A stretch of DNA of 43,355 nucleotides from Fusobacterium sp. DD2 (GCF_018205345.1 NZ_JADRHM010000013.1:1-43355), one strand, 5' to 3'. Positions 24,508 through 34,397 are shown, counted from the first letter of the stretch. Numbers and translations: made by a program. Notes: generated from the letters alone by a model not told the origin.

Positions 24508-27189
24508 ATGAAAAAGAAAATAATCTATATTGCTATTTTGATAATAGCGTTAATTTTGGGGTATTTCAATTATTTTGGCGACGATGAAAAACTTGACAAT
24601 ACACAGCAAGTTATCGAAACTACAAATGTAACTTATAAAAATGATGACTATGTTGTTGAAGCTGAAAAACAAAAGGACTATGTAAAAGAGAAAGAAACAG
24701 GATTTGAAAAGGCACAGGCAAAAGTAAATGATATGCTTTTAAGTGGAGACAATGTCTTTATAGACAAAGTTAGAAACCTTGCACTTAAACACAATATTCT
24801 TGGAGTAAGTCCTAATGGTTGGAGATTTAGTGCTGAAACAGCAAACTATAACAAATTAGAGGACAAAGTTACCTCTGATACTGGTGTTACTGCTGAAAAT
24901 GAAGCAAGAGGAATAAAAATATCTGGACAAAACTTTACTACTGACTCAAAGATGAGCTATATAAATCTTGAAAAAGATGTTGTTTTAGAAAATAGAAATT
25001 TAGCTTTAAAGGGAGATAGAGGAGACTATACAGATGCTACAAAAATAGTAAATCTTGCAGATAATATCACCCTTGAAGGTCGTGGAAAAGATGAAGGTCT
25101 TTTAGGTGGACATTTTAAACATCTGAAATATAATATGCAGGATAAGATTTTGGAAGCATGGGAACCTTATGATATCACATATAAAGATGTAAAACTTTCA
25201 GCTGAATCACTTTACTTTAAAGAGGATACAGAGGCTTTAAGAATAACTAAAAATGTTCAACTTGAGGCAAATGGCTTTGTAGTAGACCTTCAAAGTATTG
25301 ATAAAAAACCTAACAGTAATATTTTAAATCTCAATGGAAAACTTGTAGGTAAAAATGATGAATATAGTTTTGTAGCTGATTCTGGAAGATACAATACAGA
25401 TACTAAAATACTTGAGATATTTGGAAATATACGTGGTAAATCTAAAACTGGAGAGCTTTTAGTGGCAGATAAACTTGTATATGATACAAATACAAAGGTT
25501 ATGATAGTTACAAAATCTGATGGAGTAAAATATTCAAATGTAGACGGAGAACTTGTAACAAGAGAGTTTACATATAATTTTAATACTAAAGAACTGGCTA
25601 CAGATGGTCACTATACATTTAAAGGAAAAAAATATGAAAGTGAAGGACAAAATCTTTACTATAACGATATCTCAAAGGATATAAAACTGACAAAGGGATA
25701 TATCTATGATAAAATAAAAAAAGAGAGAGTTAAAGGTGACACTATTCTTCATAATATGACAACTAAGGACAGTTCTGTAACTGGGAATGGATATATTGAA
25801 AATACAACTTATGCTCTTTCAAGTGAGAAAATTCAGTATAAAGGTGCAGAAAAAATTGCAATCATACCTGAAAAATATAAAGTTACTTATCTTAAAGATG
25901 GAAGTATCTTTAGAGGTAAAGATGCCAACTACAATGAAAATACAAATGATTTTGTAAGTAAGGGAGAAGTAATTGTAGAGGGAAAAAACTATATAGCCCA
26001 TGGAAGAGATTTGGAGTATAATAGTAAGACAGGCTTTGGTAAATTCAATAGTAAAATTGAAATTGAAAATCCTAAAGATAATATGCTAATAAAAGGGAAC
26101 AATTTTACATTCCAAAATGGAAAGTATATTGATATATCAGGAAATCTTAATATGGAAACAGATAAGTTTACTGCAAAATCTCAAGAGGGAAAATATAACT
26201 TTGATGATAAAAAAATCTATATTCCTGAAATGATATCTTTTGCAAGTAAAGATGGAAAGACATCTGGAACAACAAAAAATGGTATCTATTCAACTGATAA
26301 AAACTATTTTCATGGAAAGATTTTTGATGGAGTAAATGAAAATAGTAAAGTAAAGAGTAAAAATATCTATTATTATACAAAAGAAAATAGAGTTCTATTT
26401 ACTGGAAATGTTGTTATGGAAAGTCCTGAATCTATTGTAAGAGGAGAAAATATTGAGTATTATCCAGAAAGTGAAACTATAAAACTTATAGGGGAATATA
26501 CAATTAACTATAAGGATTTTACTTTTGAAGGAGTTAATGGAACATTTAACAATAAGACAGGAATTTTACATGGAGAAAAATCTGTTATAACCTCTAAAAC
26601 TGGAGATAGATTTGTTTCTGATAGAGTTGATGGAAATCTAAATGATCTTGTTTTAGATTTTAGTGGAAATATAAATGGACACATATCTAATAATGGTGAG
26701 GTTACAAACTTCAAAGGAGATTATGCAAGATTATACTTCAAGCATGATAAAAAATACGAGCTTTTAAGAAGTGAAGTGAGAGAAAATGCAGTATTTGTGC
26801 AAAATGAAAAAACACTTTACTCTGATTATATTGAGGTGGATCCTGAAAGAAATCTTGTATTCTCAAGAGATAATACAAAACTTGTAATTGATGATCCTAA
26901 AAATGGTAAGACAATAATTACTTCTGATGCAGCTGAACTTGACAGTCAAAAAGATATAGCTACTCTTATTGGAAATGTAAAAGTGGACAATATGAATAAA
27001 GAGCGTGGACTTACTAAGATTACTGCAGATAGAGGAATTATAAATAAAAAGGATAATACCCTTGAATTTACTGGACACGTTGAAATAGAAAATAACGATT
27101 CAACTGTACAGGCAGATAAAGGAATATATAACATGAATACCAAGAAGATAAAAGCCTTGGGAAATGTTTATGTGGACTATAAGAAATAA
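24508..27189 (+). CDS. Giant LptC/LptA-like periplasmic bridge protein
   Basis: An 893-residue protein with an uncleaved-looking N-terminal membrane anchor (about residues 4-22), a short charged linker, and then a long array of beta-hairpin repeats to the last residue. By eye I count about 26 units of roughly 32 residues, with the pattern G/A-x-x-x-x-Y-N-x-x-T-K-x-hydrophobic-x-x-x-G-N-hydrophobic. Clear units include ADSGRYNTDTKILEIFGN, SKNIYYYTKENRVLFTGN and ADKGIYNMNTKKIKALGN. This is the OstA/LptA beta-taco pattern. Known LptC and LptA are each under 200 residues, so this is several times longer. lptB begins 21 bp downstream. I infer a one-piece conduit carrying lipopolysaccharide across the periplasm. 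Confidence 0.85.
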   Translation: MKKKIIYIAILIIALILGYFNYFGDDEKLDNTQQVIETTNVTYKNDDYVVEAEKQKDYVKEKETGFEKAQAKVNDMLLSGDNVFIDKVRNLALKHNILGVSPNGWRFSAETANYNKLEDKVTSDTGVTAENEARGIKISGQNFTTDSKMSYINLEKDVVLENRNLALKGDRGDYTDATKIVNLADNITLEGRGKDEGLLGGHFKHLKYNMQDKILEAWEPYDITYKDVKLSAESLYFKEDTEALRITKNVQLEANGFVVDLQSIDKKPNSNILNLNGKLVGKNDEYSFVADSGRYNTDTKILEIFGNIRGKSKTGELLVADKLVYDTNTKVMIVTKSDGVKYSNVDGELVTREFTYNFNTKELATDGHYTFKGKKYESEGQNLYYNDISKDIKLTKGYIYDKIKKERVKGDTILHNMTTKDSSVTGNGYIENTTYALSSEKIQYKGAEKIAIIPEKYKVTYLKDGSIFRGKDANYNENTNDFVSKGEVIVEGKNYIAHGRDLEYNSKTGFGKFNSKIEIENPKDNMLIKGNNFTFQNGKYIDISGNLNMETDKFTAKSQEGKYNFDDKKIYIPEMISFASKDGKTSGTTKNGIYSTDKNYFHGKIFDGVNENSKVKSKNIYYYTKENRVLFTGNVVMESPESIVRGENIEYYPESETIKLIGEYTINYKDFTFEGVNGTFNNKTGILHGEKSVITSKTGDRFVSDRVDGNLNDLVLDFSGNINGHISNNGEVTNFKGDYARLYFKHDKKYELLRSEVRENAVFVQNEKTLYSDYIEVDPERNLVFSRDNTKLVIDDPKNGKTIITSDAAELDSQKDIATLIGNVKVDNMNKERGLTKITADRGIINKKDNTLEFTGHVEIENNDSTVQADKGIYNMNTKKIKALGNVYVDYKK

Positions 27190-27210
27190 ACTTTTAAAAA
27201 GGAGATATAT

Positions 27211-27936
27211 ATGATAAATTTATCAGCCCAAAATCTTTGTAAAAGTTATAAAAAGAGAAGAGTAGTTGACAATGTGAGCCTTGAAGTAAATAAAGGTGAA
27301 ATCGTTGGTCTTTTAGGACCTAACGGCGCGGGAAAGACTACAACTTTTTACATGATAACAGGGATAATCCAACCAAATAGCGGTCAGGTATTCTGTGATA
27401 ATATAGAGGTAACTGACTACCCAATGTATAAAAGGGCAAATATGGGAATTGGATATTTGGCACAGGAACCATCAATATTTAGAAATCTAACTGTTGAGGA
27501 GAATATAGCTGCTGTTTTAGAAATGAAAAAAATAGAAAAAAAAGCTCAACAGGACGTTATAGATAGACTTATGGAAGAGTTTAAACTTACTCATGTGAGA
27601 AAGTCATTAGGTTATTCACTTTCAGGAGGAGAGAGAAGAAGAGTTGAGATAGCAAGAACTATAGCTAATAATCCAAGTTTTATTCTTCTGGACGAACCTT
27701 TTGCAGGAGTTGACCCTATTGCAGTAGAGGATATTCAACAGATTATAAGATATCTTAAAGAAAAAGGTTTAGGAATATTAATTACTGACCACAGTGTAAG
27801 AGAAACTCTTAGAATAACAGAAAAAGCCTATATAATGGCTAACGGAAAGGTATTAATCAGTGGAACACCTCAGGAAATAGCTGAAAATGAAACAGCAAGA
27901 AAAATTTACCTGGGAGAAAAATTTAAACTTGATTAA
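27211..27936 (+). CDS. lptB: LPS export ABC transporter ATPase LptB
   Basis: A 241-residue ATPase that powers lipopolysaccharide extraction by the LptB2FGC complex on the inner membrane. Walker A GPNGAGKT is at 36-43, the signature LSGGE at 137-141, Walker B D161 with catalytic E162, and the switch H194. The LptB-type block SLSGGERRRVEIARTIA and the GVDPIAVEDIQ segment after Walker B separate it from amino-acid transporter ATPases. It follows the giant Lpt bridge gene by 21 bp behind AAGGAG. Its membrane partners, LptF and LptG, are about 8 kb downstream. Confidence 0.97.
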   Translation: MINLSAQNLCKSYKKRRVVDNVSLEVNKGEIVGLLGPNGAGKTTTFYMITGIIQPNSGQVFCDNIEVTDYPMYKRANMGIGYLAQEPSIFRNLTVEENIAAVLEMKKIEKKAQQDVIDRLMEEFKLTHVRKSLGYSLSGGERRRVEIARTIANNPSFILLDEPFAGVDPIAVEDIQQIIRYLKEKGLGILITDHSVRETLRITEKAYIMANGKVLISGTPQEIAENETARKIYLGEKFKLD

Positions 27937-27981
27937 GATAAATATTAAAAATTTAAAATGTATAAATAAACTGGAGGAACT

Positions 27982-30582
27982 ATGTTAACAGGAAATCAAA
28001 TCAGAAAAGAATTTATAGAATTCTTTAAAAACAAAAGTCACAAACATTTTGAAAGTGCATCTCTTATTCCAGATGACCCTACTTTATTATTAACAGTAGC
28101 TGGAATGGTACCATTTAAACCATACTTCTTAGGACAAAAAGAGGCGCCATATCCTAGAGTAACAACTTACCAAAAATGTATAAGAACAAATGACCTTGAG
28201 AATGTTGGAAGAACAGCTAGACACCATACATTCTTTGAAATGCTTGGAAACTTCTCATTTGGAGATTACTTTAAAGAGGAAGCTATCCAATGGTCATGGG
28301 AATTCGTAACTGAAGTATTAAAACTTGACAAAGATAAGTTATGGGTATCTGTATTTACAACTGACGACGAAGCTGAAAAAATATGGATAGAAAAATGCAA
28401 TTTTCCTAAAGAAAGAATAGTAAGACTTGGAGAAGATGAAAACTGGTGGGCTGCAGGACCTACAGGATCATGCGGACCATGTTCAGAAATTCACGTAGAC
28501 TTAGGACCTAGCTATGGTGGAGACGAAAATTCAAAACTTGGTGATGAAGGAACAGATAACCGTTTCATCGAAATCTGGAACCTTGTATTTACAGAATGGA
28601 ACAGAAAAGAAGATGGATCATTAGAACCACTTCCTAAGAAAAATATAGATACAGGAGCTGGACTTGAAAGAATAGCTGCAATGGTTCAAGGAAAATCAAA
28701 TAACTTTGAAACAGATCTATTATTCCCACTTGTAGAAGAAGCAGGAAGACTAACTAACTCTACATATGGAAAAAATAAAGAGACTAACTTCTCATTAAAA
28801 GTTATAACTGACCACTCAAGAGCAGTAACTTTCCTAATCAATGACGGAGTTATTCCATCAAATGAAGGAAGAGGATATGTTTTAAGAAGAATCTTAAGAA
28901 GAGCAGTAAGACATGGAAGATTATTAGGACAATCAGAACTATTCCTATTTAAAATGGTAGATAAGGTTGTTGCAATGATGGGAGATGCTTACCCAGATCT
29001 TAAGAAAAATATAGAGCACATCAAAAAAGTTGTAAAAATAGAAGAAGAAAAATTCTCTAAAACTCTAGACCAAGGAATTCAACTTGTAAATCAAGAGATT
29101 GAAAAGGCTAAAGGAGAAGGAAAAAATCATCTTTCTGGAGAAGTAACATTCAAATTATATGATACTTATGGATTCCCATATGAATTAACAGAAGAAATCT
29201 GTGAAGAAAATGGAGTAAAAGTATCTAAAGAAGAGTTTGAAGCTAAAATGGAAGAGCAAAAAGAAAAAGCAAGATCGGCTAGAGAAGTTGTAATGGAAAA
29301 AGGACAAGACAGCTTTATTGAAGATTTCTATGACAAACATGGAACTACTGAATTTGTTGGATATGAGTCATTTAAAGAAAAAGCTACACTTCTAAATGTA
29401 AGAGATGGAAAAGATGGTAAGAAACTTCTTATATTTGATAGAACTCCATTCTATGCTGAATCAGGAGGACAAACTTCTGACCATGGAACAATTATTGGAA
29501 ATGGATTTGAAGGAAGAGTAGTAGATGTTCAAAAACAAAAAGGAATATTTACACATACAGTTGAAGTAGTAAAAGGAGAGGCTGTAGAAGGACAGGAATA
29601 TACTCTTGAAATAGATGCAGAAGTAAGAGCTGCTATGACTAAAAACCATACTGCTACTCACTTATTACACAAAGCTTTAAGAGAGGTATTAGGAGATCAC
29701 GTTCAACAAGCAGGATCTTATGTAAATGCTCAAAGATTAAGATTTGACTTCAACCATTATGAAGCAATGACTGAGGAAGAATTAGATAGAGTAGAAGATT
29801 TAGTAAATGAAAAAATTGCTGAAGCTTTAGAAGTAGATATTAGAAATATGAGCATGGATGAAGCTAAAAAAGAGGGAGCAATGGCACTATTTGGAGACAA
29901 ATATGGTTCTGTTGTAAGAGTAGTTAAAGTTGGAGATTTCTCAATTGAACTTTGTGGAGGAACTCATATTGATAATATTGGAAAAATTGGACTATTCAAA
30001 ATAGAAAGTGAAAGCGGAATTGCTGCTGGAGTAAGAAGAATTGAAGCAGTAACTGGAAAAGAAGCTTACAGATTTGTTAAGAAAATGGAAAACAATCTAA
30101 AAGCAATAGCAAAAACAGTTAAAGCAGATACATCTGCAGTAGTTGAAAGAGTAGAAAAATTAAATGAAACTCTAAGAGAAAATAATAAAGAGATAGAAGC
30201 ATTAAAAGCTAAACTAACTTCATTTGAAGCAAAATCATTAAATGAAGATGCTGAAGAGATAAATGGAGTAAAAGTTGTTGCTAAGACATTTAAAGATAAA
30301 ACAGCTGAAGAATTAAGACAAATGGTTGACTCTTTAAAGGAAAAACTTGGAAGCTGTGTAGTTATCCTTGGTTCTGGAGAAGACAAAGCTATATTTGCTG
30401 TTGGAGTAACAAAAGATCTTACAGGTAAAGTAAAAGCTGGAGTTTTAGTAAAAGAAGCTGCTCAAATAGCTGGTGGAAATGGTGGAGGAAGACCAGATTT
30501 CGCTCAAGCTGGAGGAAAAGATGCAAGTAAAGTTGGAGAAGCTGTGGCTAAAGCTAAAGAAACATTGAAAACTTTATTATAA
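27982..30582 (+). CDS. alaS: Alanyl-tRNA synthetase
   Basis: An 866-residue class II synthetase that charges tRNA-Ala. The catalytic core has RHHTFFEMLGNFSFGDYFK and the GAGLER motif. The editing domain, which removes mischarged Ser and Gly, has its zinc site intact: H556 and H560 in HTATH, C658 and H662 in CGGTH. The C-terminal C-Ala region ends GGNGGGRPDFAQAGG. The ribosome binding site GGAGG is strong. The 45-bp upstream gap is too short for a T-box leader. Full length, no defects. Confidence 0.98.
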   Translation: MLTGNQIRKEFIEFFKNKSHKHFESASLIPDDPTLLLTVAGMVPFKPYFLGQKEAPYPRVTTYQKCIRTNDLENVGRTARHHTFFEMLGNFSFGDYFKEEAIQWSWEFVTEVLKLDKDKLWVSVFTTDDEAEKIWIEKCNFPKERIVRLGEDENWWAAGPTGSCGPCSEIHVDLGPSYGGDENSKLGDEGTDNRFIEIWNLVFTEWNRKEDGSLEPLPKKNIDTGAGLERIAAMVQGKSNNFETDLLFPLVEEAGRLTNSTYGKNKETNFSLKVITDHSRAVTFLINDGVIPSNEGRGYVLRRILRRAVRHGRLLGQSELFLFKMVDKVVAMMGDAYPDLKKNIEHIKKVVKIEEEKFSKTLDQGIQLVNQEIEKAKGEGKNHLSGEVTFKLYDTYGFPYELTEEICEENGVKVSKEEFEAKMEEQKEKARSAREVVMEKGQDSFIEDFYDKHGTTEFVGYESFKEKATLLNVRDGKDGKKLLIFDRTPFYAESGGQTSDHGTIIGNGFEGRVVDVQKQKGIFTHTVEVVKGEAVEGQEYTLEIDAEVRAAMTKNHTATHLLHKALREVLGDHVQQAGSYVNAQRLRFDFNHYEAMTEEELDRVEDLVNEKIAEALEVDIRNMSMDEAKKEGAMALFGDKYGSVVRVVKVGDFSIELCGGTHIDNIGKIGLFKIESESGIAAGVRRIEAVTGKEAYRFVKKMENNLKAIAKTVKADTSAVVERVEKLNETLRENNKEIEALKAKLTSFEAKSLNEDAEEINGVKVVAKTFKDKTAEELRQMVDSLKEKLGSCVVILGSGEDKAIFAVGVTKDLTGKVKAGVLVKEAAQIAGGNGGGRPDFAQAGGKDASKVGEAVAKAKETLKTLL

Positions 30583-30597
30583 TTGTAAGGGGTGGAA

Positions 30598-31017
30598 ATG
30601 TATAAAAAATACGTAGCCTTAGATGTTGGTGACGTAAGAATAGGAGTGGCTAAATCTGATATTATGGGGATTATAGCCACACCCCTGGAAGTTATTGACA
30701 GAAGAAAAACTAAGGCAGTTGAAAGAATAGAAGAGATATTGAAAGAGCAAAATACCAATGCACTGGTTATTGGTATTCCTAAAAGTCTGGATGGGACAGA
30801 AAAAAGACAGGCTGAAAAAGTGAGAGAGTTTATTGAGAAACTGAAAAATAGTATTGATAATCTTGAAATCTATGAGGTGGATGAAAGATTAACTACAGTT
30901 TCAGCAGATAGAATCTTAAATGAAACAAACAGAAAGGGAGCTTTAGAAAAGAGAAAAGTTGTTGATAAAGTGGCAGCAGCTTTGATACTTCAGAGTTTTC
31001 TTGAAAGAAAAAGATAG
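30598..31017 (+). CDS. ruvX: RuvX/YqgF-family RNase H-fold nuclease
   Basis: A 139-residue member of the RuvX/YqgF family, with an RNase H-like fold related to RuvC. Members act in 16S rRNA 5' processing or junction resolution. The acidic site is visible in ALDVGDVRIGVA near the N-terminus, in DERLTT in the C-terminal half, and in the final DKVAAALILQSFL helix. I chose the ATG at 30598, behind AAGGGG; a GTG two codons upstream overlaps that site. It is 15 bp from alaS and 17 bp from secD, so it is likely part of one operon. Confidence 0.94.
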   Translation: MYKKYVALDVGDVRIGVAKSDIMGIIATPLEVIDRRKTKAVERIEEILKEQNTNALVIGIPKSLDGTEKRQAEKVREFIEKLKNSIDNLEIYEVDERLTTVSADRILNETNRKGALEKRKVVDKVAAALILQSFLERKR

Positions 31018-31034
31018 GAAAGTTGGAGGGGAAA

Positions 31035-32267
31035 ATGAGTTCAAAACTAATGATGAAATTACTCCTTGTTATAGCAATAGTTTGTGGTGCAGCATGGCTA
31101 AGTTTTGCAAAGCCTACTAAACTAGGACTAGACCTTAAAGGTGGAGTGTATGTTGTGTTAGAGGCTGTGCCAGACCAAGGCGTAAAACTTGATGCACAGG
31201 CTATGGACAGACTGATTGAAGTACTTGACAGAAGAATTAATGGACTGGGAGTTGCTGAGTCAGTTGTACAAAAAGCTGGAGATAACAGAGTTATCATAGA
31301 ATTACCAGGAGTAAGCAACACAGAAGATGCAATTAAAATGATTGGTAAAACAGCTTTATTGGAATTCAGAATTGAAAATCCAGATGGTTCTTTAGGACCT
31401 ACATTATTAACAGGTGGAGCACTTAAAAAAGCTGATGTTTCATATGATAATCTTGGAAGACCTCAAATTCAATTTGAAATGAACCAACAGGGAGCTGTTA
31501 AGTTTGCTGAGATTACAAGAAATAACATAGGTAAGAAACTTGCTATCACTCTTGATGGTACAGTACAAACAGCACCTATGATAAATTCAGAAATTCCAAG
31601 TGGAAGTGGAGTTATAACTGGTAACTATACTGTTGAAGAGGCAAAGGCTACAGCTACACTTTTAAATGCAGGGGCATTACCTGTAAAGGCAGAAATAGTT
31701 GAAACAAGAACAGTTGGAGCATCTCTTGGAGATGAATCAATAGCACAAAGTAGACATGCAGGAGTTCTTGCAATGGGACTTATAGGTATATTTATGTTAA
31801 TATTCTATAAACTTCCTGGAATTGTTGCAGATATAGCTTTAGTTATCTTTGCTCTTATTACATTTGGAGCACTTAAGTTTATAGATGCTACATTGACACT
31901 TCCTGGAATTGCAGGATTGATACTATCAGCTGGTATGGCAGTTGACGCCAATGTAATTATATTTGAAAGAATAAAAGAGGAATTAAGACTTGGAAATACA
32001 GTACTTAACAGTATTGGAACAGGTTTCAGCAAAGGTTTCGTAGCAATTTTTGACTCAAACCTTACAACCCTTATTATTACTACTATTTTATTTACATTTG
32101 GTACAGGACCTGTAAAAGGATTTGCTGTAACATTAACAATAGGTACACTGGCATCTATGTTTACAGCAATTACAATTACAAAAATATTATTACAGGTATT
32201 TGTAATTACATTTAGACTTAAAAATCCAAAGTTTTTCGGGGTAAAGGAGAGAGAAATATGCAAATAG
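31035..32267 (+). CDS. secD: Protein translocase subunit SecD
   Basis: A 410-residue inner-membrane protein that, with SecF, uses the proton gradient to help pull exported proteins through SecYEG. One N-terminal helix is followed by the periplasmic P1 region, opening GLDLKGGVYVVLEA. Five more helices include GLILSAGMAVDANVIIFERIKEE. It is shorter than E. coli SecD (about 615) but fits the compact form of many bacteria. The start is the ATG at 31035 behind GGAGGGG; an in-frame TTG four codons upstream overlaps that site. It overlaps secF by 10 bp. Confidence 0.97.
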   Translation: MSSKLMMKLLLVIAIVCGAAWLSFAKPTKLGLDLKGGVYVVLEAVPDQGVKLDAQAMDRLIEVLDRRINGLGVAESVVQKAGDNRVIIELPGVSNTEDAIKMIGKTALLEFRIENPDGSLGPTLLTGGALKKADVSYDNLGRPQIQFEMNQQGAVKFAEITRNNIGKKLAITLDGTVQTAPMINSEIPSGSGVITGNYTVEEAKATATLLNAGALPVKAEIVETRTVGASLGDESIAQSRHAGVLAMGLIGIFMLIFYKLPGIVADIALVIFALITFGALKFIDATLTLPGIAGLILSAGMAVDANVIIFERIKEELRLGNTVLNSIGTGFSKGFVAIFDSNLTTLIITTILFTFGTGPVKGFAVTLTIGTLASMFTAITITKILLQVFVITFRLKNPKFFGVKEREICK

Positions 32268-33202
32268 CAGTTATAGAAAATTCTAAGAAATTTTTAGGTT
32301 TATCTGCAGTATTGGTAATTCTATCTCTTGCAATTATCTTCACAAAAGGTCTTAACTATGGAATAGACTTTTCAGGTGGAAACCTTATGCAGATAAAATA
32401 TGAAAAACCTGTTGAACTTTCGGCTATTAACGAAGTGCTTGATGAAGCTGCTAAAAATATTCATCAGTTAAGTGCTAACAGTAGAAAAGTTCAAGTATCA
32501 GAAGGAACAACAGTAATCATAAGAACACAGGAACTTACTGAAAATCAAAAAAATGAAGTTCTTGAAGATTTATCAAAATTAGGAACTTATGATATTAATA
32601 AAATAGAAAAAGTTGGAGCAAGTATTGGTAAAGAACTTAAAAGTTCTGCAATATACTCACTACTTATAGGGGCAGTTTTAATTGTTGTATATATCACAAT
32701 AAGATTTGAGTTTGTATTCTCAATAGGAGCTATTACAGCATTAATTCACGACCTTATTATTGCAGTAGGAGTAATCTCACTTTTAAATTATGAAGTTGAT
32801 ACGCCATTTATTGCAGCTATATTAACTATTCTTGGATATTCAATCAACGATACAATTGTTGTATTTGATAGAATAAGAGAGAATATAAGAAGAAAAACTA
32901 AGAAGAAAATGACTTTTGTTGAATGTCTAAATAAGAGTATCAACCAGGTTATGATAAGATCAATAAATACATCAGTTACTACACTTTTTGCTATTATAGC
33001 TATTCTAATATTTGGAGGAGACAGCTTAAGAACATTTATAGTTACTCTTCTAGTTGGAATACTTGCAGGAACATATAGTTCAGTATTTATTGCAACACCT
33101 ATTGTTTATCTTTTAGATAAGAACAACAAAAACAATAGTGGTCTTGAAGCGATACTTAAAAAAGAAGAAACAAAAGAAAGAAAAGAGAAAATATTAGTAT
33201 AA
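32258..33202 (+). CDS. secF: Protein translocase subunit SecF
   Basis: A 314-residue partner of SecD with six membrane helices. The first periplasmic loop opens GIDFSGGNLMQIKYE, and the later helices contain the family block LGYSINDTIVVFDRIREN. The C-terminus is a charged cytoplasmic tail. The ribosome binding site AAGGAG lies within the end of secD, and the 10-bp overlap implies coupled translation. Length is normal for a separate SecF. Confidence 0.97.
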   Translation: MQIAVIENSKKFLGLSAVLVILSLAIIFTKGLNYGIDFSGGNLMQIKYEKPVELSAINEVLDEAAKNIHQLSANSRKVQVSEGTTVIIRTQELTENQKNEVLEDLSKLGTYDINKIEKVGASIGKELKSSAIYSLLIGAVLIVVYITIRFEFVFSIGAITALIHDLIIAVGVISLLNYEVDTPFIAAILTILGYSINDTIVVFDRIRENIRRKTKKKMTFVECLNKSINQVMIRSINTSVTTLFAIIAILIFGGDSLRTFIVTLLVGILAGTYSSVFIATPIVYLLDKNNKNNSGLEAILKKEETKERKEKILV

Positions 33203-33217
33203 ACTTGGAAATTGATA

Positions 33218-33263
33218 TATAATGGAAATATAGCAAGTGTCTATAGCTTTTATAGGCACTTGC
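33218..33263 (+). promoter_or_regulatory. Possible -10 element and leader hairpin upstream of alr
   Basis: TATAAT (33218-33223) is followed a few bases later by a 13-bp hairpin with one G-U pair: GCAAGTGTCTATA (33233-33245) and TATAGGCACTTGC (33251-33263). There is no T run, so it is not a standard terminator. No good -35 is seen. It may be a stabilising 5' hairpin on an alr transcript or a spacer structure after secF. Confidence 0.45.
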
Positions 33264-33290
33264 ATATTACTAGTTTGGAAAGAGGTTAAA

Positions 33291-34388
33291 ATGAGAGCTT
33301 GGGTAGAAATAGAAATGGACAACTTAGTTTTTAATATCAATCAAATAAAAAAACAAGTTCAGGGAATGGATGTAATGGCAGTAGTAAAAGCCAATAGTTA
33401 TGGCTTTGGGAGTATAGAAGTTGTAAGAGAGTTTGAAAAAAATGGAGTAAAACTATTTGCTGTTGCCTGTCTTGATGAGGCTTTAGAACTGAGAGAGGCT
33501 GGTTTTAAAGGTGAGATTCTTGTACTTGGGATACTTTTAGATGATGAGATAGAACAGGCTGCTCGTAATAACATTCAGATAACAGTTGGAAACTGGGAAC
33601 AGATAAAATTTTTAGAAGATAAAAAATTAAATGTAGGAATACATATTAAAGTTGATACAGGTATGGGAAGATTGGGATTTGAACCTTGGGAAGGAGAAAA
33701 GGTTGTCAATTACTGTCTGACTAATGGTATCAATATAATGGGTATCTATTCACATCTTTCTGATGCTGATGGTTTTAATGATGCTGCTGATAAGTATACC
33801 TTTGATCAGATTTCTAAATTTTCTATTTTTGAAAAATATAAGGACAGAGTAAAATATATCCATATATTAAATAGTGGAGGAATATTTAGATTTAATAAAG
33901 GTTATACTGGTAACTTAGTGAGAGCAGGAATATGTATGTATGGAATGATTGGTTCTCATATAGTAGAAGGATTAAAAAGAGTTTTTACTGTAAAAACCAA
34001 AATTCTTGCTATAAAAAAACCAACTCATGATACTTATGTATCTTATGGAAGACAGGGTTTTGTTCATTCAGGAGAGACATATGTGGTAATTGGTATGGGA
34101 TATGCTGATGGAATAAAAAAGGATTTCACAGGAAAAAGTTACGTTATAATAGCTGGAGAAAAATGTCCATTAATTGGAGAGATATGTATGGATATGTGTA
34201 TGGCAAAAATTCCAGACACAATAAAGGATAAGATAGCTCTTGGTGATGAAGTTATAGTTCTAAGAGATGATATAATAAGAGATATGACAATTGATCACAA
34301 ATGTTCTTGTGACCTTGTTACAGGAATAGGAAGAAGAGTTTATAGAGTGTATAGAAAAAATGGGAAACCCTATTTGATAGACAGATAA
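33291..34388 (+). CDS. alr: Alanine racemase
   Basis: A 365-residue PLP enzyme that makes D-alanine for peptidoglycan. The PLP lysine is K33 in AVVKANSYGFG. HIKVDTGMGRLGF follows, then NLVRAGICMYG in the barrel, and the C-terminal domain holds the catalytic tyrosine in VSYGRQG and the family MGYADG. The start at 33291 sits behind AGAGG; an upstream ATG at 33237 is inside the leader hairpin and has no ribosome binding site. The downstream methyltransferase gene follows within 9 bp. Confidence 0.96.
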   Translation: MRAWVEIEMDNLVFNINQIKKQVQGMDVMAVVKANSYGFGSIEVVREFEKNGVKLFAVACLDEALELREAGFKGEILVLGILLDDEIEQAARNNIQITVGNWEQIKFLEDKKLNVGIHIKVDTGMGRLGFEPWEGEKVVNYCLTNGINIMGIYSHLSDADGFNDAADKYTFDQISKFSIFEKYKDRVKYIHILNSGGIFRFNKGYTGNLVRAGICMYGMIGSHIVEGLKRVFTVKTKILAIKKPTHDTYVSYGRQGFVHSGETYVVIGMGYADGIKKDFTGKSYVIIAGEKCPLIGEICMDMCMAKIPDTIKDKIALGDEVIVLRDDIIRDMTIDHKCSCDLVTGIGRRVYRVYRKNGKPYLIDR

Positions 34389-34397
34389 GGAGAGATG

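Noticed and set aside
27937-27981. T-box leader before alaS
   Set aside because: The gap of 45 bases is far too short and lacks the T-box sequence and hairpins.
31805-32263. 152-codon minus-strand frame opposite secD
   Set aside because: Shadow of the secD membrane helices; no start signal and no family resemblance.
33237-33290. Longer N-terminus for alanine racemase
   Set aside because: The upstream ATG is within a hairpin and has no ribosome binding site; the family starts at the MRAWVEI position.
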